From Branchiostoma floridae (taxonomy: Eukaryota; Chordata; Leptocardii; Amphioxiformes; Branchiostomatidae), in NCBI RefSeq assembly GCF_000003815.2, contig NC_049982.1, positions 13,173,822 through 13,237,821 of the forward strand: a stretch of 64,000 nt of DNA. Direction: 5' to 3'. The notes under the pieces are model-generated. The model ran no database searches and had not been told where the DNA came from. It was given only the letters and a program-made list of their open reading frames with translations. Within the stretch, counting starts at the first letter, position 1. The number at the start of each line of letters is the position of its first letter. Position numbers and translations under genes: made by a program. Of this stretch, positions 1 to 14,797 are shown one piece after another.

Positions 1-722
1 AAATGGGTGTGGTGCCTGTGTAAAAACTGGCAAAAGGGGCGTGGGGTATTTGTTTGTAAGTGTCTTGAGCATGAGAGTGCGTGTGTGTTTGAGTTTGTGC
101 GATCTCTATTTGAGTGATGACATATACATGAAAGATTTAAAGTGAGTAAGATGTGATGGCAAGACACAAGTCTACAGTTCCTTACCCATACCCTGCCTTA
201 AATGACTACATACTCCTCGTAATCTTTAATTTGTTTAATCTTATGTCCTTTTGACACTTTCTTGACAAGAAGTGAACTTGACCGACAGTCAGGAAAATAA
301 CAGTTTTTGAGAGTGCAGAGCAGATAAGATGAAGATATATTCTATTGTAAAGTACAGAAAACTTCTATGTATCTGTCAACGTAGCATTCTAACATTGTGA
401 AGGGCTTTTAAAATCCTATTGCGAAGTTGCACATACTGTCTTTTCATTTCAAGAATGAAATGTTCTTGCGAACAAAACCTTCCGCTTAACATTCTTCAGT
501 ATTCTCTTACTGTAAATCTTAACTGCCCCCCCCCCCTATACGATTCAACGTCCTTGTAGTGTGAGGCTCAAGGCTTGTTTTTCGCCCAATGGTAGACTTT
601 CTGTCAGTTTTTGACGATATCTCTACATAAATCTTCACACATCCGACTGTTTTTCTATAAAAAATTGTACTTTCCAAAGGACAAGATATTATTTGGGATA
701 TGAATTTAGAAGAAGTTTTTTA

Positions 723-1215
723 CAACTTCGTGCAAGAGGGCTAATTGCAAGTACATGGTATAAACATAGTAGATATACGAGTGACAATGAACAGTTATGA
801 ACGGCTATTTCTAAACAGGTTGGGTTTGACTTCTTTTTTGGAAGCAGAGGGACACGAAAAGCCCCCTCTTTTCTAAAATTTGTGGGTTCTGCGATTTCAG
901 GAGGAAAGTGGCTTTCTGTTCGTCTGTCAGTGTGGGGAAGTTGGGATAAGGCTTTGTGGCTTCTCTAAACAGAGTGATTCTTTCGGTTTGGTTGAATGGA
1001 CATTTGGAAATAAAATGTGTTTCGTCTCCCACTGCTTTAGATGTATAGTATTTACAAATTCTTTCACGCACTGGTAATCTCTTATATCTCCCTCTTTCTA
1101 CCTCAAGAGGATGAGCACTAATTCTGACTTTGCTTATTGCGGAGCGCAGCTCGAAATCAACTAGTTCTAAGTACGTCTCTCTATAATCAATAACAAAAAA
1201 GAGACAGCGCTTATT
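723..1215 (-). mobile_element. Non-LTR retrotransposon 3' fragment (reverse-transcriptase tail), family 1
   Basis: Reading the minus strand from about 1215 down to 811 gives the tail that follows the reverse-transcriptase domain in non-LTR elements: KVRISAHPLEVERGRYKRLP, then ERICKYY, then GDETHFISKCP, with the usual spacing of the C..C/H..C knuckle. The second cysteine position of the knuckle is Y (CKYY), so it is partly degenerate. Below the stop at 811 the minus strand runs into a short 3' tail at 723-756 that recurs at 23426-23467 and 57371-57411. Only the end of the element is present, which fits 5' truncation. The clade cannot be named from this much sequence. Confidence 0.7.
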
Positions 1216-1339
1216 GGAGGAAACGCGCGTCGCGATTCTGTTTTGTGTACATCATGTATATACAACATGTATGTGAAAAATAGTAATCATAGCTGTAGAC
1301 ATGTAAACTTTCAAGATGATATACGACGGGAAATATGAA

Positions 1340-1785
1340 GAAGAACTTTATTGCGCAACGATCGTACACGGTACAAAGTATGGCAAAAAAAAAGAAGAAA
1401 CAAACTTATCATCCTTATTACTAAAACAAGTATCAAACTTAGTACATATGCAGATTATGAATATAGAATGAAATAATTGGCATCCTAATTTCTAGAACAA
1501 TAAGAGCTAGCCTAAATCATTGATATTGTATTACAATCGAGTGGCGCTAATTATGAGTTTCGGCATTTTTTCTTATGACGAAGCAGTCTTTTATATATTT
1601 GCCTATTTTAGCATTGTGGGAGTTATTACATCTGAATATATAATCAAATCTGTCTGTATCATTGAGTCTCTTAAAATCTGTTGTATTTGATTCGAGGAAT
1701 GTGAATAACTCATTACGTGAAACATTGTACCTACTGCACATCATGACAAAGTGAAATTCATCTTCAATTTGCTTTGGACAGAATA
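1340..1785 (-). mobile_element. Non-LTR retrotransposon 3' fragment, family 2
   Basis: The minus strand from about 1785 to 1547 reads CPKQIEDEFHFVMMCSRY followed by NVSRNELF and about 45 more residues. This is the same knuckle layout as the neighbouring fragment (C..., EDE.HF, C..Y) but a different sequence, so a second family. Upstream frames are closed by stops. Downstream on the minus strand, 1347-1384 is a short 3' tail ending in a reverse-complement AATAAA. Related tails occur at 2641-2676 and 53823-53860. Confidence 0.65.
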
Positions 1786-2640
1786 TGTGTGATCATTCCC
1801 GTCAGTCGCCCAGACTTTCGTTATTCTACACATGTACAACAGCTGCTGTTCTCTCTCAGACAAAATGTGAAAGAAAAGACCAGCCCTGTGAAAATGCTGT
1901 CAGTGAGTACATTCAGCTTGCATGATAGTGCTGTGGGATGTTTTCTATGTGCATACATGTATTATAACGCTTTTAAACTTCAGCTAGCTACATGATCGTT
2001 CTGTACAAAGACTATAACATTGATGTATCTTTGAGAGTAATGTTGCTATTATACTACAGATTGGTATTTTGACTTCAGTCATGGAGATAGTGATATTGGG
2101 CCTGGAGTATTTTTTCACGAACTGACTATTGTAACATTTGTAGGGACTACTCAAAACGGAGTGATGTATATCATCAAATACAAATTACTCCTTACGGAAA
2201 ACCAGGACTTTCAAGGTAGACCGATGGCATTTATGTGACTGTGTCCGTAAAAAGGTTGCATTATTCAAACGTGCAGGTTGAAGTCGTTAATCAAGTCTAG
2301 TGAGTCTCGTTAAGTAAGTATAGTGAACGTGTATATCAATGATGTGCCTTCGGTATTCTGTATATATACAGAATATATGTTCACTTGAATATTTGCGTAG
2401 ACCGTCCGACGTGAGTTATCATTATGAAACCAAGTTAGGAAATTTGAGCAGATTAAATGGCGACTTTTTAGAGACAACAGCCGGGTGTAGATATAAACAT
2501 GTGAGAACCCTGTACAGTGTTAGCCTGTAATGTATGGGTGTCCTGATGACGTCTTGCTTGACAATCTTTATACCCCTATCACATTTGGCGAAAATCGATC
2601 GGACGACGATTCTCGCCCGAGCCTCGCTTATAATAATTAC

Positions 2641-2676
2641 TTTATTGCACAACAATTGTAAGGTGCAAAGTATGGC
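2641..2676 (-). mobile_element. Isolated 3' tail of non-LTR family 2
   Basis: About 36 bp match the tail at 1347-1384 (TTTATTGC, CAAC, then TGCAAAGTATGG), with no coding remnant attached. Interpreted as a severely 5'-truncated copy. Confidence 0.5.
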
Positions 2677-3599
2677 TTATACGTAACAGGGACGATTTCA
2701 GATGAAAAATACGCGCAACCCTCTGTCGAGCGTGAATATGGCCGATCTTCCATCGATACGCCCAAAGATCGTGGATAGTGTGACAGGGGTATCAACAGAC
2801 TTGTTTTCATATTTGGAAGTAACGGCAACAAAAACATCGGCGTGTAGCACAGGCTTTACCTTTGAGGCGTCTCCAAAAATAAAGAAGTTGCGTTTTAGAG
2901 AGCAGACTGGTTAAGTATAGGTTTGGAAAAAACGAATGGGAGAGGAGGAGATGGGGAGATAAAAAGACTTGAAAGTAATACGCTATCGCAGCTAGGACGT
3001 TTTATATGCAGGGTGCATGGATAACAACGTGACCTTCTCGGCGAAAGTAATAAAGGAATGCGTCAAGACCATTTTCCAGTAAGCCTCCTCCAAGACGTTA
3101 ATATTCAAGTCAGCTGCAGCCATGTTTTGTAAAGTGCTGTTTTATTGCTGTAACATAGGCCTATATTGATGATGTATAAAGAATACACAGAATAAATGTG
3201 TTTGTTTTGTAGAGTTGCTGTATCTCTTTGTTTCATTGTGTTGAGTTACATGCGTTTGAGACGAGACTGTATGTATGCATCACATGATACTAGAGTACAC
3301 CAACAACGTTTTCTACCAAATAGCCAGGAAAAGCAACATGATTGTACCCAATATAAAACATTATCTACAACGCCGGAAAAAGCTAGAATGGCTTGATTGC
3401 GGACATACTCGTACCTAATGACACAATGCCTGCACAAATAAACACAAATCACATCCGGAATGTTCGCTTCCCAGCCCATTTTACATTACGCTACCCTCCA
3501 GACAATAGCAATACATGGTTACTGCAAGAGAGTGTTTTAGGTTGGTAGAGGGCAACCTGAGCAACCATATAATGCCCTAAACTACTTAGTATGTGAGAT

Positions 3600-3860
3600 C
3601 GCGTGGCGTAATCGGTACCGGGTTCGGAACCTGCCATGTCACAGATCTTGTGCCCTTGGGAAAGCCACTTTACACGAATTCCTTCACTTCACTCTGGTCA
3701 GTCTGGTGTAAATGAGTACCTAGCTTTGGTTAGGGCCGTCCCTCGGATTGTGCATTAAATGGAGGTCCCATGTTTGAGGAGAGCCACACATCGAGCACGT
3801 TAAAGACACTACCACACTTGTCGAAAATAATAGGGGATCTTCCCGGTGTGAGTGGTTCAA
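3600..3860 (+). repeat. tRNA-derived SINE
   Basis: The head contains a tRNA-like segment (GCGTGGCGTAATCGGTACC followed by GGGTTCGGAACC, degenerate A and B boxes). It is followed by a conserved body: CTTGTGCCCTTGGGAAAG, CACTTTACACG, then AATGAGTACCTAGC. This is the layout of tRNA-headed SINEs of invertebrates. It is not a functional tRNA gene because no cloverleaf acceptor stem can be closed. Confidence 0.6.
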
Positions 3861-4571
3861 AACCAAACAGTTGAATTGTCGTATTGAGGTCACCTTGACG
3901 CCGAATGGTAACCTTCAGAACCTGGCATATGTCGCAAATCTGTACTTCCAAGGAATAAACGCCGGTCCCTTAAGGTTTGCGAAGCAAGCAGCGGCTAGTT
4001 CTTCTAATAATAGCACCTGCCCACATTGTTTGGACAAACAGCAATTAGTATCGATTAACAAGCTGTTTCCACTCCTCAACCATTTCATGTTATTTGGCAC
4101 TGCGGTCCTCTGTAACCATTTATTTTGCAACACGTTATCGTAACAAAAAATTCTGTTATCGAGTACAAAGGTCTTTTGTTGTTCCCGAACCAACAGTATC
4201 CCAGTAACGAAGCCTGGCTACGTATACCCTCGAACGGTTTAAGCGCAGCAGCTTTAACAGATGAGGCACTGCCAGAGGACACTTCAACTTCAAGGCGGGA
4301 AATATTCACTTAACAAAAATGTATTAAGCGACATGATGATGTTAAAAAAATTACAAAAGGAGAATCAGATCTCTACGTACTTCTTCTTAATAATTCTTCA
4401 AAAGTGTGTGGTATCCATCGTTTTAAAAAGGTCTAGCTGGCAAAACTCTTCGAATGACGTAAAGGTATGACTGACCATAGCTATAGCTGACGCGAATAGC
4501 TATAGCCAATGTCAGGTTCATCTACGTAGACACTGTGACCGGTTACCCGTTGCTGTCCAAGGCTACGACTT

Positions 4572-4585
4572 GTCACTATGGTAAC
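4572..4585 (+). promoter_or_regulatory. Candidate RFX X-box
   Basis: The 14-mer GTCACTATGGTAAC fits the X-box consensus GTHNYYATRRNAAC at every position. It lies 245 bp upstream of the strong-context ATG at 4830. RFX factors bind X-boxes in promoters of ciliary genes. A second, weaker half-site pair (GTTGCC-A-GGCGAC) lies near 4714-4726. Confidence 0.45.
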
Positions 4586-4829
4586 CAGAACACCGCCCGC
4601 ATTTCTCAAAACAATGGTACAAACAAGTGAGAAAGGAAGAGAAAATGTGTCAACATAGGCATTAACAAATATTGTACGCGTAACCACCTTTCAATGTTTT
4701 ATTTCTGGTCACCGTTGCCAGGCGACAATGTTAGTAGGCAAAGTCTTACCAACTAGTAAGCAAGTCAGTTCCACGCGTAGGTGGCTTTTGGGGGTTAGTT
4801 GTCGACAACAAGAGAGGATCCGTACCACC

Positions 4830-5696
4830 ATGCAGGGTGGAGCGGTTTACCAGATCACCAATGGCCAAGGAGCCACAGTGGTGAGACCTGGCGTCGTGCA
4901 GGCAGCACCGGGGATTGTACAGGCAGCACCGGGGATTGTACAGGCAGCACCGGGGATGACGGTTTTGAACCCCGGTAACCTTGTCGGGACTGGGAGGAGG
5001 ACGTACATCAACCAGCGTCTGCCGTTCGTCGGAACAGGAACACTGACCTTCAACACACAGGACATCGCCTGGACGCTACCAGCACAACGACCACAAATCA
5101 TCTTCCTGAACGAAGACGACAGCGATGACAGGGAAAGGCCGCGTCACTACAATCACTACCACGGCGCCAATGGAGTGCCCTACTCCTACAACATGGCTAG
5201 GGAAAGGCACCATTTCCACGGGCACCCCGGACATTTCATGGCGCACTCTTACCCACCCCAGTACCCGGTCGGGCAGCAAGTCATCGTACCGCCACCGCAG
5301 TCGCAGCCGCAGGACAACTTCAACGTTCATGGCATCCTGGAGTACGGCAGACTCACCACGGTATTTCCAGAATCTAACTTCACCACTCTTCCAGACTTTA
5401 TTCAACAGGAACTACAGCGCGCCTATGGGCAGTACTCTCGCACTGAAGTCACTGTCGAAGCAGTTAACGGCCAGTACACAATCCGAGGCAAGCCCAAGGA
5501 ACCAGTGACTCGCACAGTTCATGTTCAGCAAAGAGTTGCTCCTCGTGTGTCACCGAGAACAAGATACGTGCATGTGCATGTACCGGTACCACAGATGTCG
5601 AAAACAGCCCCGTCAGATGAAGAACAAATTAGAGAACTTACGGCTTCTTCGCAATCAAAACACCGAGCAACAACTAGCGAACCAAAAGAGGCTTGA
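4830..5696 (+). CDS. Single-exon gene of unknown function, 288 aa
   Basis: I do not recognise this protein. The frame is open from 4728, but the ATG at 4830 has a strong Kozak context (ACCACCATGC), so I prefer a 288-residue product. The N-terminus carries a threefold heptad repeat (VQAAPGI) encoded by a 21-bp tandem. Residues about 90-150 are rich in His, Tyr, Arg and Pro. A more ordered segment follows at about 165-225 (HGILEYGRLTTVFPESNFTT, then TLPDFIQQELQRAYGQY), and the tail is basic then acidic. There is no signal peptide or membrane segment. Codon use and GC content are clearly higher than the flanks, which argues for real coding. It has no intron, and X-box motifs sit upstream. It could be a retroposed or lineage-restricted gene; a cilium-related role is only inferred from the X-box. 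Confidence 0.7.
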   Translation: MQGGAVYQITNGQGATVVRPGVVQAAPGIVQAAPGIVQAAPGMTVLNPGNLVGTGRRTYINQRLPFVGTGTLTFNTQDIAWTLPAQRPQIIFLNEDDSDDRERPRHYNHYHGANGVPYSYNMARERHHFHGHPGHFMAHSYPPQYPVGQQVIVPPPQSQPQDNFNVHGILEYGRLTTVFPESNFTTLPDFIQQELQRAYGQYSRTEVTVEAVNGQYTIRGKPKEPVTRTVHVQQRVAPRVSPRTRYVHVHVPVPQMSKTAPSDEEQIRELTASSQSKHRATTSEPKEA

Positions 5697-8428
5697 GAAA
5701 AGGGCAAATCCTGTGGGACCTTTGATGCATATGGTGTACAGCACATGATCAGAACAGATCTAAAACCACTCACAGATTGACGACTGAAATCAAGTACCAG
5801 TAGTACGTACCCTTCATCGTTGCTATACATTTGTATATTTTCCTAACAAGTAAGCCCCATATCGCAAAGCTGACTATCATTCCATGATTGCGCACGTGTA
5901 AAGTGCAAGGTACTGTTCACACATACTTCTGGCGCTGGGTAATCGCAAAGTTATTAGGCATCTACAGTAATAAATGTCTTTCAGCTGTCGGCGTTTTAAA
6001 GTCTAACAAAGTGTGCATTACGTCCTCTAGTGAACTTTTGCAAAGGAAGCATGAATAACTAGCTAAATGGATGAGGCTTGTAAAGTTGTATATAAAGAGT
6101 GAGAACGAACTATATAACTATTAAGCCGTTGGCATAAGCTAGCTCCAGAAGATATCGAATTTTCCACCGACAACATGGGTCACTTTGCCGACCTGGCACG
6201 CACGACTAGTAATGTAATTTGTTCCTGAACTCCAGGAGCGCCAAGATGACGAATTGCCTGTCTAGAACATGCCAATAAAGTGGAAACTCGAGTGCTTGAA
6301 TACGGCGGTTCTAGTGAAGGAGATATCTCGCTCAATTCGTCCTCAGCTGGGGGCGGACATGCTTGACTACCTGGCATTGTATAGCGAATTGAAATATAAG
6401 TTCTGACTGGTTCCTCTGTTGTTGACTTCACCTTTAGGCGTGAAGGTTGATGTGTTTTATAGATTTTTTTTGTAATTTGCTTCTACCAAGCGTTATAGAG
6501 GTGTTATCAAGTGTAAATTTTCAACTGTTTATAACAAAAGGATTTGTCAGCAGTGAACCCACTTACGCCCGTCACACATGGCCGATCATGGCCTTCCGAC
6601 TTTGTCCAGACCCTGGTTGTGAGCTAGTCGTGAGTATAAGTCATCTGTGGTTGAACGTTGGTCGGCGAGGTTACATTCAATTCAAACGTAGTCTTCAAAG
6701 GTCCTCTGCGTCAACACACCGTGAACTTTGATCTCTCCTTTGATGCGATGAGAGAAGCGAACTGGGGCAAAAACTGACGGGCTCCAGTCTACTCTGAACC
6801 CTGCGCCGACCTTAGGAGTGGCTGGGACAAAGTCATGGAAAGGTCCTGATGTGTGACAGGGGCTTAACCTACAGATTTTGTGTGTTATACACGATTTCAT
6901 CTTTTCGACGTAGACATGGCAACTTTAAATCACATCCTTGGGGTCTCGATCCTCACGATTAGTCAGACTGTCAATACTGCCATCAGCTTACCGCTTTGCC
7001 ACCCAGCTTACCAAGCTGATCCTACCACTAGGAGAGCATTAATCTGCTTGACCTGGTTGCTTATGCGTTTTGGTCATACTTTATTATACAACCACATCTC
7101 AGGCTACATTTTCAACATTACTAAGAGACGAGAAGAACCAAACTTATGTATTAGAGTGCTTTTACAACCCATGTTTAGACTTAACATTGAAGTCTTTTCA
7201 ATTCAATTTCACCATGTGTACTTAATAATGACCTTTGTAACTGTATGCCTGTATTTAGCCCAATAGAGCATGAATGCTCAATTATAAAGGTTATCATTCA
7301 ATATATTCGGTAATCATTCAATTCTGGGTATAAAACGTTGAACATTAGTATATTTAATGCACTCTGCTTTGCCTAGTCACTAGCTGTTAGATGTAAACAG
7401 TCTAAAAGTATTAAAGGTCAGATACAGATTCAAGTTTGCCACTGAGTCAATTTTGATTGTCCAGTGTCAGCTCTTTTCAATTTCACGTAGCTCTATCTAA
7501 GTCAATATCAGAAACATGAGCATCATGTAGGCAAAACTAAAGCCCAGAAGATTACATAGACAGCAGCAAAGAAAATGATGGATGCCTTCAGCACAGTCAG
7601 ATTTCAAATTAAAGTGTCCATGAGATGTTTGCTTTTAGGTTTATCCTCAGACTTCTAGGTTTAACTTACTATCTTTCTTATAATACATGACTTTGTTCAT
7701 GTACTATAAGAGTCATAAACTTCAGTCACATGAGTCATAAACTTCATTTGGCACCAATATCCATATCAGATATTAGATGGTTGCAACAGCAAAATGTAAA
7801 ATCACTCCTATAGCTGTGCCAAGGGTAATCTTTTATGAAGAATGATTCCTTGTGCAACTGACGAGCAGAAGATACTGTAGACAAGACCAACCACAGCTGA
7901 CTGTTGCATTGTGAGGACTGCTGCAAAGACTAAGTCTATCAGATATTTTACAATTCTTTGGATTTTGATGACATGTAAATAAAGTGACATAAATCCCAGC
8001 CATTTGCTGTATAGAAACGTCTTTATAAAGGACTCCAATATATTCGTAGATTACATTTATCACAGAATATTGTCACAGGAACACAAAACATTTAAGAAGT
8101 ATCTCCTGTTGCTCAATAACACCAAGGATCTCCCAGGAAATTGTTTTCAACATATGTGCACATACAAATTGACATTGTATGCTTCACAATCAATAGCACA
8201 ATCCAGTACATCACGTAATCAGGAAATAAAATATGATTTACTTTCTGTACATGTAAAACAGAAGCCAGCACACAAGTTCAGTAGGGGACCTCTGAATTGT
8301 CCCAGGTATACACACATGTATGTTTCCCATGATGATAAATCACAATTTCAGTCAGCAAGAAATAGGCAATTATAGACACATGTAAGCAAACAAATTGGTC
8401 TTCCTCTCACTGGTGAATCCAAGAGAGC
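5697..8428. other. Intergenic sequence, no gene recognised
   Basis: AT-rich sequence between the 4830 gene and the 3' end of DDRGK1. It includes a probable MITE at about 6560-6868. An open frame at 6916-7266 (116 codons, hydrophobic) has no recognisable domain and sits in repeat-like sequence, so it is not called. Confidence 0.5.
6560..6868. mobile_element. MITE-like element with imperfect terminal inverted repeats
   Basis: The left end reads CGTCACACATGG and then GACTTTGTCCAGACC. The right end, in reverse complement, reads CTGTCACACATC and then GACTTTGTCCCAGCC. The ends are therefore inverted and about 300 bp apart. No coding capacity is seen. Confidence 0.45.
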
Positions 8429-13883
<5,455 letters not shown>

Positions 13884-14698
13884 TAAGGCCATGTTGATTT
13901 GATTATATGGATGACATCCTCTGGGAACTCCAAAATTGATGCGAGCGAGCGAATAAAAAAAAAGTTTGGCCAAAAAAAAAAGTTGGCTTCAGTATGAAAT
14001 CAATGTGGCCAGGAAGGTTAAACAAACAACTACAAACACATAGTATGGTATACCAACAGTTAGATGTTGCGACCAGTACATCATACGAGCGCAAAACATT
14101 TTTTTCGTCTTGGAAAAATTTAAAAAAAATCGGCAGGTGTTTGGGGTCTTACCAGGCCAAGAAGACAACAAAAGCGAAGTGAGTAGAGGTTATAGTCACT
14201 TGTACCAAGTTTCTACAGTCAAAGGTACAGAGACAGTTAGCCTTTATTACATGAAGATGGGATTCTAAAATGCCAGTGGTAGTCCAATAATCCACCAAAG
14301 AGATTCCTTTGTAGCAAAATTGACCAATTACCATTGTATCGCCAGTTCTCAAGTCTCAACAGACAATCAGGTCCAGGTTCAGGTCCACCTGGAAATGATC
14401 CTCTGGACCTGAACGGGACCTATCCTGAATTTACTGGTACAAACCCCTACCAATAATACTTCTTTTTTCTTTCTGTCCTTTCACATCTTATTCTTTGACT
14501 TTAGATTTATTTTGGCATTCTATGGCATCAGTTATCTGTTTTCTGATACTTTTTTTTCAATCTACGGAATATTTGTGCTTATTTTACAGTTGCTTTGCAC
14601 AATTTACTGTGTGCTCCAAAACTTTTTTTTTGTTGGAAATGGCCGAAAATTGGTGCGAGCGCGGATGTCATCCATATAATCAAATCAACATGGCCTAA
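13884..14698. mobile_element. Non-autonomous DNA transposon with ~36-bp terminal inverted repeats
   Basis: Arms 13884-13919 and 14663-14698 are inverted copies matching at 35 of 36 positions (core GGCCATGTTGATTTGATTAT, then ATGGATGACATCC). The interior has further loosely inverted A-rich and GCGAGCG segments and no transposase. The right end stops 100 bp from the LARS2 stop codon. Confidence 0.75.
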
Positions 14699-14797
14699 GT
14701 GCTACTCAATGGAAACTATTCCAAACATCATTAAACACAGGTACTACTAAGACAGTTTTTATATGAGTTAGTAGTAATCAAACAGATGGAAAAACAA

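Larger units (their letters stand above)
1786..4570. other. Intergenic sequence, no gene recognised
   Basis: Apart from the SINE and retro-tail listed separately, this stretch is AT-rich with short open frames on both strands. None shows a recognisable domain or a splice-consistent neighbour. Confidence 0.6.

Noticed and set aside
3600-3650. tRNA gene
   Set aside because: A- and B-box-like segments are present but no acceptor stem closes; it is the head of a SINE.
5125-5508. 127-codon second frame inside the orphan gene
   Set aside because: Overlaps the better-supported frame, lacks Kozak context and shows Thr/Ser-rich out-of-frame composition.
6916-7266. Hydrophobic 116-codon frame
   Set aside because: Some membrane-like stretches, but no family pattern, no splice partners and AT-rich flanks.
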